Assembly (NCBI GenBank): GCA_031761405.1
Contig: JASEVX010000003.1
Location: 12,920,510-12,984,509, forward strand
DNA length: 64,000 nt
Source: Serripes groenlandicus
Taxonomy: Eukaryota; Mollusca; Bivalvia; Cardiida; Cardiidae
Direction: 5' to 3'
A program made the translations under genes and the position numbers. The notes beneath the pieces were generated by a model, which was given only the letters and a program-made list of their open reading frames with translations, was not told the origin of the DNA and did no database searches. Of this stretch, positions 37,201-44,955 are shown in pieces. The stretch's first letter is position 1, and every line of letters begins with the position of its first letter.

Positions 37201-40200
37201 TCGTGTGATAGTGAGGTTTTATTGACTCTCCCTAAACGTATCATATAAAGGTCGTGTGATAGTGAGGTTTTATTGACTCTCCCTAACCCTATAATATAAA
37301 GGTCGGATGATATTGAGGTCTTATTGACTCTCCTTAACCCTATTATATAAAGGTCGTGTGATAGTGACGTCTTATTGACTTTCCCTACCCGTATCATATA
37401 AAGGTCGGGTGATATTGAGGTCGGTCTTATTGACGTAAGTAACCTTATCAAATACAATTCGGGTGATATTATAGTTTTATTGACTCTCCCTAACCGTATC
37501 ACATAAAGGTCGGTGATATTGAAGTTTAATTGACTCTCTCTAACCGTACCATATACAAGTCGGATGATATTGAGGTAGGGTGTTCGTGAGATCTTATTGA
37601 CTCTCCCTTACCGTAGAATATGAAGGTCGGGTGCTATTGAGGTAGGGTGTAAGTGAGAAATTATCGACTTTCCCAAAGGTCGGATGTTATTGAGGTCGGG
37701 TGATATTGAGGTCGGTGTTAGTGAGGTATTACCGACTCTCTATAACCGTATCATATAAAGGTCGGGTGATATTGAGGTCGGTGTAAGTGAGATATTATTG
37801 ACTTTCCCTTACCGTATCATATAAAGGTCGGGTGATATTGAGTTCGGTGTAAGTGAGGTATTATTGACTTTCCCTTACCGTATCATATAAAGGTCGGGTG
37901 ATATTGAGGTCGGTGTAAGTGAGGTATTATTGACTTTCCCTTACCGTATCATATAAAGGTCGGGTGATATTGAGGTCGGTGTTAGTGAGGTATTATTGAC
38001 TTTCCCTTACCGTATCATATAAAGGTCGGGTGATATTGAGGTCGGTGTTAGTGAGGTATTATTGACTCTCCCTTACCGTATCATATAAAGGTCGGGTGAT
38101 ATTGAGGTCGGTGTTAGTGAGGTATTATTGGCTTTCCCTTACCGTATCATATAAAGGTCGGGTAATATTGAGGTCGGTGTTAGTGAGGTATTATTGGCTC
38201 TCCCTAACCGTATCATATAAAGGTCGGGTGATATTGAAGTTTAACCGTCTCATATAAGGGTCGGTGATATTGAGGTTTAATTGACTCTCCATAATCTTAT
38301 CATATGAGAAGTACTGTTTAAAACAGCATAACATCAAATAAAATCAGAATTCTTACCTGAAACGATCCACACCTGATTTTTTAACGAATTTCCCTGACCG
38401 TCCTTAATGACAAACACCCAGAAGTGGACCTCATCGCCCAGCTGAATGTTAATGTTACTGTTTTCGAGTACCCATTCATTACCTAGTAATAATAAACAGA
38501 GGCATATAGGTTACTGTGTATCCATTCATTACATAGTAATAATAAACAGGGGCATATTATACAATTATGGACTTTTCAGCTGTTATACATGATGTGATAT
38601 GCACCAAAAAATTCATTATTGACCGAGGCGATAGCCGAGGTCAATAATGATTTTTTTGGTGCATATCAACATCATGTATAACAGCTGAAAAGTCCATAAC
38701 TGTTTTATTATATAACCCTTAATTTATCATATTGTTTTGATATTAATCAACTGAAAAGAAAACAGAGGACCACTCAATGAACATTTCTGTTGTATGTTGT
38801 ATACATTTCTGTCTCATGATAACAGTACGTTTTTGACATGATAACAGTCTAAAACGCGCGTCTAAACTGTTGGTAATGCACGTGCATGACGTCATTTAAA
38901 AAAAATTACGTCACCGGAATGACCACTCGGAAGTTTCCGTGGTCATTCGGAACGTACCTCGGAAAATTCCGTAGCGTACGGATAAAGGCGAAGGATATTA
39001 ATAGGCGGCTCGTGGGATTCCCCGGTCTTCCCCTGTTACTATTTATAAAACGGGTCAATATCAGAATAAAACGGGTCAATATCAGAAAAAAACGGTCAAT
39101 ATCGCTAGATATTTTTTCTAAAAAATTACTTTTTAGCCAATGAAAAGGCGTCTATTTATAGGTTATATAATAAAGGTTACTATGGACCCAATCGTAACAT
39201 AGTAATACTAAACAGGGGCATATAGGTTACTGAGTACCCATTCATTATATAGTGATAAAACAGGGACATATAGGTTACTGTGTACCCATTCATTAAATAG
39301 TAATAATACACAGGGGCATATAGGCTACAGTGTACCCATACATTACATAGTGAAAACACAGGAATATAGAGGTTATTTTGTGTGTGTAACCATTCATAAC
39401 ATAGTGATAAAACAGGTGAATATAGGTTACTTTGTTTCCCTTCATTACATAGTGATAAAACAGGGACATATAGATTACTTTTGTTCGTGTACCCATTCAT
39501 TACCTAGTAAAACTACACAGGGGCATATAGGTTACTGTGTACTCATTCATTGCATAGTGATGAAACAGGGACATATAGGCTACTGTGTACCCATTCATTG
39601 CATAATGATAAAACAGGGACATAGAGGTTACTTTGTTCGTGTACCCTTTCATTACCTAGTAAATAAAACAGAACATATAGGTTTCGACATGTCCTTGGTG
39701 TCCGGGTAGACATTCTGAACTGTTTTGACAACAGTTCAAAAGTAATCTCCATCCACCTCTAGTTACTCATTCATTTAATAAGTAATAGTAAACAGGGACA
39801 TATCAGTTACGGTTCTCGTGAAATCATGCGTTACCTTAATAGTAATACAAAGGGAAATATGAGTTACCCTTCTCGGTTACACATTCGTTACTTTGATAAT
39901 AATACACAGGGACATATAAGTTACGCTTCCAGGGTACACATTCGTTACTTTAATTACAATACACAGGGACATATAAGTTACTGCTCTCGTTTTCTCTTTC
40001 GTTACCTTAAAAATAATTGACAGGGACATACAACTTACTCCTCTCGTGTACTCATTCGTTACCTTAGTGATACTAGACAGTGGCATATATGCTACTGTTC
40101 CGGTGTTCTGATACGTTAAACTTAGAAATCATAGACTGGGATTTATAGGTTACTTTTCTCGTGTACACGTGTACATGCGTTACCTTAGTAGTAATCATGA

Positions 40201-42548
40201 TTAATATATACATGTAGGTAACTGTTCTTGTGTAAACATTTGTTACCTTAGTATAAAAACAAAGACGGACATATATGTTACAGTTCTCGTGTACACATTT
40301 GTTACCTTAAAATTAATAATCATACGTTTCCTAACTATTAATAAACAGGAACATATAGGTTAGTGTTCTCATGTACACATTACTTACATTATTCATAGTA
40401 GACAAAGACATATTGGTTACTGTTATCGTGTTCCCATTCGTTACTTTGGAAGAATTGACAGGACATATAGGTTGCTGTTCTCGTGTACTGATACCGTATG
40501 CTTCAGTCACACCAAACTAGTTCTCAAATCGCCCGGACCCGTCCTAACAAATCCGTAAACGGGTTCGGACGAGCTAGAACGTATAGCTTTGGTCGGGCAA
40601 TGTCTTTAACACATGGGTAGATGAACGGGCCGTCGTCATATACATGAACAATTGTTGAAATAAACACTTAATACAACACGAAAAACAATCAAACACAACT
40701 AGTGAACACAAACAACAATACAGATATATATAAGAACTCAACGCATTATCCAATCCAGAATGATTTAAAACAGTGTTACACGTACCGGTTTTGGCGTTGA
40801 CGTCGTTATTATAATCTCCAGCAGCTATGCCACTCACTGGCTTGTTGATACTATAATGGAACGCTACCAAGGATACTCCGGGTGAATCTATTAAGTAAAA
40901 GGGGTGTAATAGTATTATCCATATACATGGTTTCGGATTATACATTATTTTGACTATTTCAAACACATACAGTAACTCTCCATCAATAAAAGTATATTTA
41001 CTTTATAAAATTGCGATCATTGCTGCAAATGGAAAGAATACATTATTTATAATACATTAATTATGCATATTTTTCACTTTTATCTCAAAACTTTTCCAGT
41101 CGTTCGTTTCATAAGTTCAAAATGTGGCTGCATGAAGGAACGGGTTAAAGCCCTCACTCTAGCAAGACTATTAATGACGTCAATGTGTTAGCACCTCATG
41201 ACTTTTACTATACAATAACAATGAATGACTAATTTTAAGTATGCTGCACTAGTGGTAGGATGCTTGTCGAATCCGTACTATTAAGTTAAAGTAATAAAGT
41301 AATGTCCTCCTAGTAGACAGTACTGGTGGATAGGTTCTTGTTTTATGCGTCCCATTAAGAAATATAAATGTATTGTCAAGTAGTTAGTTTCTCGTCGTAT
41401 GTGTGCTATTGAGTTATGGTTAGGTCTTGCTAGTAGCCTGTACTAGTGGTTAGTTTCCTGTCGTATGTGTGCTATTGAGTTATGGTTAGGTTTTGCTAGA
41501 AGCCTGCATTAGTGGTACGTGTCTTGTCATATGTGTGCCATTAAGGACTGTCTATTTCCTAGTAGCTTGGAACAGTAGTTAGTTTCTCATCGTATATGTG
41601 CTATTGAGTTATTGTTATGTCTTGCTAGTAGCCTGTATTAGTGGTAAGTTTCTTGTCATATGTGTGCCATTAAGAACTGTCTATTTCCGAGTAGCCTAAA
41701 ATAGAAGTTAGTTTCTTGTCGTATGTGCGTTATTAGGTTCTGGTTATGTCTTGCTAGTAGCCTGTACTAGTGGTTAATTTCATGGCATGTGTGCAATTAA
41801 GTTCTGACTCGATATGTCCTCATTGCCTGTAGTAGTGGATAAGATATGTTCATGTTTATTTCATTAAGTTCTGGCTATGTCTGAGTAGCCTGTACGTTTC
41901 GTTAGTCTATTGTCATAATGGTAACATTGCATTCTGGTAATGTCTAGATAGTCTGTTCCAGTCGCTACTCTATTGTCTTATTTCAGATGCGTTGAACAAA
42001 CATGGACTATTGTAGCCATTCCGTTTCTATGTTTATATTTAAATTAAGATTTGTATTCATACTAGAAAAGGACGACTAAGTTAAGATTATATATGTGCCG
42101 AGCTGTACGAGATCCAACCGTATCGTATAAAGGAACAAGAAAGTGCAGATTAAGATCCATATTTGCAGCCATTGCATCTAATACAATGAAAAAAGCGTAT
42201 GCTATTAGTTTATTGTATAATGATGTATTGAACACTTTCGGGGGCCACTTCGAACAGTGACATGTGAATGGTATTCTGATTCTGGGTTAACACAGGTCAC
42301 ACATGCACTTGTGTTTTTTTTCCTATGGTACTAACCATATCTTTCATTGTGAACACCAGGAGCCACTCCCTGCAAGTATTCAGGGCTCATCAATATATAA
42401 GAAAATAGATGTATTGAACAAGGCTATATTACACACCTTGGAAGGAGAAACGTATTCCCTGTGGCTTCATCATCGTCACTGTTGGTGGTGAGATGCCCCA
42501 GACACATGATACAGCAATAGCAAACAATATACACACTTGGCACTCCAT
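15768..42548 (-). CDS. LGBP: Secreted beta-1,3-glucan-binding protein / GH16 glucanase (13 exons)
   Basis: The joined exons give 1770 nt, 589 residues. Residues 1-18 (MECQVCILFAIAVSCVWG) are a signal peptide. About 19-113 form a CBM39-like glucan-recognition domain (GIRFSFQDSPGVSLVAFHYS; GDEVHFWVFVIKDGQGN). Residues 114-230 are a Thr/Pro/Ser-rich linker. From about 237 to 589 is a GH16 domain (CLIFDDEFDTLNLDVWEHEI; PIQSARLRSSRGFNFKYGKV; GDWLWPAIWML). The catalytic motif GEIDIVES is complete: E400, D402, E405, so the protein may still hydrolyse laminarin, unlike the insect GNBPs that lost these residues. Members bind fungal or algal beta-1,3-glucan outside the cell and act in innate recognition or digestion. 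Intron phases are 1,1,1,1,0,0,1,1,1,2,2,0. An AG just before ATG 42548 suggests a 5' UTR intron. Introns are loaded with private tandem arrays and transposons. Confidence 0.93.
16090..16836. repeat. CT-rich compound array with 140-150 bp duplications in LGBP intron 12
   Basis: A (CT)n core (about 16320-16382) is surrounded by C/T-rich blocks. A block with TTTTAGCAGCACTCTTTCTC, TCTCCACCCC and ATATATATCCATACC occurs at about 16410 and 16560. A second block (CATTCTATTT ... CTCTCGCGCTA) at about 16190-16275 recurs at 16710-16822 and ends a few bases from the donor of exon 12. Confidence 0.9.
16842..16974 (-). CDS. LGBP: LGBP exon 12: GH16 domain
   Basis: 133 nt, phase 2 in, phase 0 out, acceptor ATTTTAG, donor GTAAGA. 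It encodes IYMDGDEVLNVTPQTTMWEY and GAKMAPFDQE. Confidence 0.93.
17210..17281 (-). CDS. LGBP: LGBP exon 11: GH16 domain
   Basis: 72 nt, phases 2 and 2, acceptor ATATTTCAG, donor GTAAGA. It encodes VSTSGSYADGFHNYTLIWDE and DFI, the FHxYxLxW strand of GH16 proteins. Confidence 0.93.
17579..17623. repeat. Perfect 20-bp hairpin
   Basis: AAATTTAGGTGCCATTGCTC at 17579-17598, loop GTTCT, and the exact complement at 17604-17623. It lies in LGBP intron 10, about 60 bp outside the inverted-end element. Confidence 0.95.
17686..18617. mobile_element. 932-bp element with perfect 17-bp inverted ends and ATCGGTG words
   Basis: TGCCCCAGTTACACAGA at 17686-17702 and its exact complement at 18601-18617. The interior has no coding frame but more than 25 copies of ATCGGT or ACCGAT, including GGCTCATCGGT in tandem near 18345-18370. 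It looks like a non-autonomous DNA transposon with a sub-terminal array of binding-site-like words. No clear target duplication was seen. Confidence 0.75.
18950..19510. repeat. 159-bp minisatellite in LGBP intron 10, carrying copies of the exon 10 donor
   Basis: Three rounds of a 159-bp period (the word CTATAAATC is at 19037, 19196 and 19355), each built from sub-units of the form CTCTATTCACCTACCTTTCA and TGTGCATTAATTGTGCCAGA. On the minus strand the first word is TGAAAGGTAGGTGAATAGAG, which at the right edge is the real exon 10 end and donor. Confidence 0.9.
19516..19636 (-). CDS. LGBP: LGBP exon 10: GH16 domain
   Basis: 121 nt, phase 1 in, phase 2 out, acceptor GTTTTAAG, donor GTAGGT. It encodes NGDQYRDNKGNPQGNNVAGS, TLHFGSDYWHNKWPQAHGE. 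The donor was chosen because only it joins exon 11 in frame (AG+G, Arg). The last bases GTGAAAG plus the donor recur in the adjacent array. Confidence 0.92.
21890..22165. repeat. 51-bp minisatellite in LGBP intron 9
   Basis: About five and a half copies of a unit with GTCCTAGAGGTTCGCAGGAT, then AGTTGTACAGTCCGTATTTG. The unit is divisible by three, which keeps a 155-codon minus frame (QASCEPLRHDLHQIRTV repeats) open; it has no start context, splice logic or known homology. Confidence 0.85.
22574..22651 (-). CDS. LGBP: LGBP exon 9: GH16 catalytic motif
   Basis: 78 nt, phases 1 and 1, acceptor CATTTCAG, donor GTAGAT. It encodes IWMLPLRNSYGRWPASGEID and IVESR. E400 (nucleophile), D402 and E405 (acid/base) of the GH16 motif E-x-D-x-x-E are all retained. 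Confidence 0.95.
22765..22830 (+). mobile_element. tRNA-like SINE head in LGBP intron 8
   Basis: An A box (TTAGCACGTGGTATG) and a canonical B box (GGTTCGATCCC, near 22815). The stems pair poorly, so a tRNA gene is unlikely. Confidence 0.5.
23194..23376 (-). CDS. LGBP: LGBP exon 8: GH16 domain
   Basis: 183 nt, phases 1 and 1, acceptor AAACTCCAG, donor GTAAAT. It encodes SQPGDVCTGNVDWGCKRDG, NPIQSARLRSSRGFNFKYGK and IRAKMPKGDWLWP, the most conserved segment of the family. Confidence 0.95.
23774..24400 (+). mobile_element. Decayed non-LTR retrotransposon, C-terminal part of ORF2
   Basis: Three frame-broken pieces in order: RLCRLLVMLNNIYPRDCY with LDDASRQTWTTYVKNL; HKFGIKTGRYNTIDCEQRIC; and DEGEFHVLVHCPKYDEIRHL. 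The spaced Cys/His words and the GRY..ID..QRIC block are the zinc-ribbon-like region after the reverse transcriptase of LINE elements common in bivalves. The RT domain itself is absent. It lies antisense in LGBP intron 7. Confidence 0.7.
24530..24680. repeat. 70-bp tandem duplication
   Basis: TGTTCTGTTATACCATAAGG ... CAACAACAAACAC occurs twice in succession with few differences, in LGBP intron 7. Confidence 0.85.
24938..25004 (-). CDS. LGBP: LGBP exon 7: GH16 domain
   Basis: 67 nt, phase 0 in, phase 1 out, acceptor TATATTCTAG, donor GTATGT. It encodes TLTIDGLSEGPDGLMKGALD and IWG. Confidence 0.9.
25075..25797 (+). repeat. (GAA)n triplet array in LGBP intron 6
   Basis: About 720 bp of GAA on the plus strand (TTC on the gene's sense strand). 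There is a long run at 25078-25275, a degenerate middle (25276-25430), and a second long run to about 25742 with single-base phase shifts near 25558. It ends only 70 bp from the acceptor of exon 7. All frames over it are homopolymer artefacts. Confidence 0.97.
26479..26553 (-). CDS. LGBP: LGBP exon 6: GH16 domain
   Basis: 75 nt, phase 0 in and out, acceptor TTTCAG, donor GTAACT. It encodes NWEFEYYTNNRTNSYVKDGK and LFIKP, a well-conserved strand pair of the family. Confidence 0.93.
27658..27819. mobile_element. Fold-back hairpin element at the left edge of the intron 5 array
   Basis: Arms of about 77-80 bp start GGAATATTACGTTGTGTGAG at the left and end with the complement at 27819. The centre is GACCTTCGGTC. 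The arms differ at several positions. Confidence 0.65.
27820..28985. repeat. ATACCGGTTGGTACGTTTA / (TA)n minisatellite in LGBP intron 5
   Basis: About 14 copies of GATACCGGTTGGTACGTTTA joined by TA-rich spacers of variable length cover 27820-28400. Two more copies follow at 28895-28985 after an inserted fold-back element. A diverged single copy (CCGGTTGGCACGTTAATAC) at about 27066 may be the founder. Confidence 0.9.
28405..28545. mobile_element. Fold-back hairpin element inside the intron 5 array
   Basis: Arms of about 65 bp (from CTGACATGAGTTGTCATTTC at the left to its complement ending at 28545) surround GAGCCTCTGGCGA. It resembles in design the elements at 27658-27822 and 38562-38702 but has a different sequence. 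Confidence 0.65.
29140..29298. mobile_element. Second half-copy of the 7.64-kb element
   Basis: It holds CTCTGCGTAATGTATCGACC (inverted block B) at the left and TGAAACAGAAAATCCATAGG (block A) at the right. See 7640-7790 for the other half. Confidence 0.5.
29695..29864 (-). CDS. LGBP: LGBP exon 5: linker end and start of GH16 domain
   Basis: 170 nt, phase 1 in, phase 0 out, acceptor ATTATTTAG, donor GTAAGT. It encodes GTSSTSSSGTCGC and then CVQFPCLIFDDEFDTLNLDV and EHEITASGGG, the conserved entry of invertebrate GH16 glucan-binding proteins. Confidence 0.92.
30000..30850. repeat. Degenerate AT-rich repeats in LGBP intron 4
   Basis: Poorly conserved units of about 40-75 bp with recurring words such as GTATCAATGGTCAAATAACA, TGGAAGTGGCCACA and GCCAGAATACATAC. 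Confidence 0.6.
31056..32975. repeat. 77-bp minisatellite in LGBP intron 4
   Basis: About 25 copies of a 77-bp unit (TGTTGGATCCTGTAAACTAT, TCACAGAACCAACACGAACT, TATCACGAAGTAACAGGCTA, AAACACTGTACAACGAA). Copies are mostly over 90% alike, and most hold a GGATCC. Variants such as TTTGCACGAGG and CAAATAACC recur at spaced intervals, which indicates block duplications. Confidence 0.95.
33042..33350 (-). CDS. LGBP: LGBP exon 4: Thr/Pro/Ser-rich linker
   Basis: 309 nt, phases 1 and 1, acceptor CTATCAACAG, donor GTAAGT. It encodes about 103 residues with three TTxARPT-type repeats near the start, then a Gln/Asn/Ser/Thr-rich part ending SGSAVSGTS. Such segments are usually O-glycosylated spacers. Its length is divisible by three, so skipping it would keep the frame. 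Confidence 0.9.
33769..33850 (+). mobile_element. tRNA-like SINE head in LGBP intron 3
   Basis: An A box (AGCGATGCAGTGGTAAAGC) and a good B box (GGGTTCGAATCTC) about 45 bp later. It is followed by GCAGTTTCTGCCTTTGGG. The cloverleaf is imperfect and there is no CCA-adjacent stem, so this is a SINE remnant and not a tRNA gene. Confidence 0.55.
34020..38310. repeat. 4.3-kb minisatellite (51-, 66- and 250-bp periods) in LGBP intron 3
   Basis: The base unit is about 51 bp (TTATTGACTCTCCCTAACCG, TATCATATAAAGGTCGGGTG, then a variable end). At 35.47-36.22 kb there is a higher-order repeat: the variant GGGTGCTAGTGAGATC recurs at 35471, 35721, 35971 and 36221, exactly 250 bp apart. A 66-bp version covers about 37.75-38.2 kb. 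Because 51 is divisible by three, long minus-strand frames (MIRLGRVNKILLSPDLY and variants) stay open; I do not regard them as genes. Confidence 0.95.
38357..38482 (-). CDS. LGBP: LGBP exon 3: CBM39-like domain, second part
   Basis: 126 nt, phases 1 and 1, acceptor ATTACTAG, donor GTAAGA. It encodes NEWVLENSNINIQLGDEVHF and the WVFVIKDGQGNSLKNQVW strand pair that ends CBM39 domains. The first 15 bases are part of the adjacent minisatellite unit. Confidence 0.92.
38562..39174. mobile_element. Fold-back element inserted in the intron 2 array
   Basis: Arms 38562-38622 and 38641-38702 (about 61 bp, three differences) surround CCGAGGCGATAGCCGAGG. Next to them, TTTATTATATAACC at 38704 and GGTTATATAATAAA at 39161 form a perfect 14-bp inverted pair that encloses about 440 bp. 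The whole interrupts a minisatellite unit. There is no coding capacity. Confidence 0.65.
39180..40480. repeat. About 50-bp minisatellite in LGBP intron 2, carrying copies of the exon 3 start
   Basis: Units of the form CAGGGACATATAGGTTACTG followed by TGTACCCATTCATTACATAG repeat about every 50 bp up to 39.7 kb, then as longer, more diverged units to 40.48 kb. On the minus strand the second word is GTAATGAATGGGTACA, the first bases of exon 3. Further copies lie at 38490-38560, so the array reaches the exon itself and is split by a fold-back element (38.56-39.17 kb). Confidence 0.85.
40786..40887 (-). CDS. LGBP: LGBP exon 2: CBM39-like domain, first part
   Basis: 102 nt, phase 1 in and phase 1 out, acceptor CTTAATAG, donor GTACGT. 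It encodes SPGVSLVAFHYSINKPVSG and AAGDYNNDVNAKTG, the usual N-terminal strands of glucan-recognition domains. Confidence 0.92.
41230..41970. repeat. About 66-bp minisatellite in LGBP intron 1
   Basis: About nine diverged copies of a unit of the form TTAGTTTCTTGTCGTATGTG, then GCTATTGAGTTATGGTTATG, then TCTTGCTAGTAGCCTGTACT. Confidence 0.85.
42437..42548 (-). CDS. LGBP: LGBP exon 1: start and signal peptide
   Basis: ATG at 42548-42546; 37 codons plus one base, ending at donor GTGTGT. It encodes the signal peptide and the first strand of the CBM39-like domain (TVTMMKPQGIRFSFQ). TTTAAATTCAG stands directly before the A of AATGG and could be an acceptor for a 5' UTR exon. Confidence 0.88.
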
Positions 42549-42569
42549 TCTGAATTTAAAGTGAATGTA

Positions 42570-44050
42570 AACATATTAACCCTTTCAATGTTGATTTACG
42601 AAAAAGACTAATCCTTATTTTGTATTTGAAAAGAGTCCATGACAAGTTCTAGGAATCACGACACAATCGTTGAGTTAGGCAGCAAACATTATAGAACCTG
42701 ATCTGACGACGTCGATGCGCCGGCTGAACTGGTTAATGCTGGTACCATAGATTTGATGGAAATGGATCGAGCAGTCAATAGGTTTCATAGAAATGGTTGT
42801 AGCAGTCAACAGGTATCATAGAAATGGTTGTAGCATCCCACAATGGAAGCCAAACATATGTTACGTGTATGGGTCGATGAGCAATAATACATTTAAACAA
42901 TGATTAGGAATTAACATTTGGACTGCCTTGTCCACTGTTCATAAACTTGATCGCAAAATGATTGGTTGAACAGTTGTAATTAATACGAATCAGCTTGATT
43001 ATAAACAATGTGCAAAAGTGATCATGAGTAAAGGTCCCCAGGCTATACAAGCCTATCGCTTAGCTTATCGCTCAGCCTATCGCTCAGCCTATAGCAACTT
43101 AACCCCGTTATAGCTCAACAGCACAAGCATTATATTCTTGTATCTCAGTGGAGTGCCTGTATTTGCTACTTTTCATGCTGAGGATAGGTTACTAAGATGA
43201 ACTAGTTCACTGTTCGCCTAACCACAGCACTCTGCTACGATAGCAATTTACAAAACAAACCACCTCGATCTAACGGAATTAATGACCCGTTGTTAAATTG
43301 AATTGACTCTGGAACGACCAGGAGCGATCTAACTCATTACGTATACATTCGTGGTATATATACTAACCGAGGCTTGATACCGGCATGTGATGGTACCCCG
43401 TGAATAATTGGCGCAAATAAAGTCCGTCTTGTTAGACGCTTACGTAAAGGAGATGAAGCATCTATAAGAACCCTCTAATTGACTTTTTAAGGAAAAACAA
43501 ATGCTAGTACACCAAGTTATCAGTATTAAAATACTTTGGGCGTTTACTCTACATACTCCTGTATGAATATATGATTATTTAATAATATACTGCATATTTA
43601 TATAAACAACTAGTGAATATACCTTAAAATATGATTTCAAGTGACGCTTTGATCATTAACAAAAGGTGTTATTTGTTTACAGGATAAAGTGGCCTTACAC
43701 AATGAAGTTTGTTCATACCGATCTACTTTCGCCACGCAATAGGTCAATAGGTTTCATAGAAATTGTTCTAGCAGGCAATAGGTTTAAGTAAATAGCTCAA
43801 CGGTACATGGTAATTGCTACTGATATGTATAGACACTTTAAAACATATTTCACCAAGATTGGCACGATAGTGGTATAAAATCTGTAGAGAATGTTTATGA
43901 TTTTCAAGAAAAAATTATTACACATTTGAAACATTTAAATATCTATATGATATACAATCTAAACAGTTCTTAAAATACTATAATATCATTGGAAACATAC
44001 CTTTAAAAAAGTAAAATGCAATGCAAATTGAAAATCCAAAACACATGGAA
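42570..44050. other. Upstream flank of LGBP, no gene seen
   Basis: The 5' UTR and promoter of LGBP should be here. It holds short repeats only: GGTTTCATAGAAATGGTTGT twice near 42780-42840 and again near 43750, and CTATCGCTCAGC about four times at 43045-43095. Confidence 0.4.
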
Positions 44051-44109
44051 AATACACAGCTAGTAAACACAATCAGTGAGGTAGAAAAGCAAACAAGTTT
44101 TTATATCAA

Positions 44110-44920
44110 ATTCAATTACCGTTTAAGTCAGAATTGTCTTCATCTGAAGAAAAATGGCAAACTATTTTTGGTGAAAAGATGAATTGGACAACTTATTATA
44201 CGATAGCATTCAAATCAACGTCGGGTCGGATACAACTTTAAGATGTTTCCAATATAATTTTTTAAATATAATTATACCAACGAATAAGATACTGTATACC
44301 TACAAATATATGTGATTTTTTTTTTCAAGTTATGTGGAAACCATAGAACACCTGTTTTGGGAATGCAGAAATACGCAAATAATGTGGAATAATATAATAG
44401 TGTTCAATACAAAAACTTTTATGTGAAATTTGTTCAAGTTATGTGGAAACCCATAGAAATCCTGTTAAATGCAGAAATACGCAAATAATGTGGAATAATA
44501 TAATAGTGTTATTCAATTAAAATACATTTGTCTCGGAACTCTTAAAGAAGGTGCGGATAATTAAATTGTTAATTGTATCATTATTCGTATGAAGCAATAT
44601 ATCCTTGATACGAGACAAATAAATACTATACCTACGTTTAACATGTTTAAAATTAGATTAAAGAAAAGAATCAAACTATAAAAAGAAATTGCTTTATACA
44701 AAGACCAATTAGTGATGCATGACAAGAAATGGAGAACATTTCTGGATCTGTAATTGTGTTTGTTTTTTAACTTATATTTTTTATTATATTATTAAAGCAC
44801 ATTTATCTCAAGATATTTAATTGTTCATACTAATATTCAGTCGAATCACAGCTACCTTTCTCCTTATGTCTTTCTTCCTTTTCTAACTTATTCAAATAAT
44901 ATTTTCCTTCTTCAGAGTAT

Positions 44921-44955
<35 letters not shown>

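Noticed and set aside
34301..37502. Minus-strand frames with MIRLGRVNKILLSPDLY repeats
   Set aside because: They follow from a 51-bp (3 x 17) intronic repeat unit and lie on the same strand within an intron of the glucan-binding-protein gene.
31056..38310. CRISPR-like appearance of regular repeats
   Set aside because: The arrays are contiguous tandem units of 51-77 bp without unique spacers, in an animal genome; there are no cas genes.
42303..42491. Plus-strand 62-codon frame
   Set aside because: It is antisense to exon 1 of the glucan-binding protein, which has a signal peptide, correct phase and family similarity.
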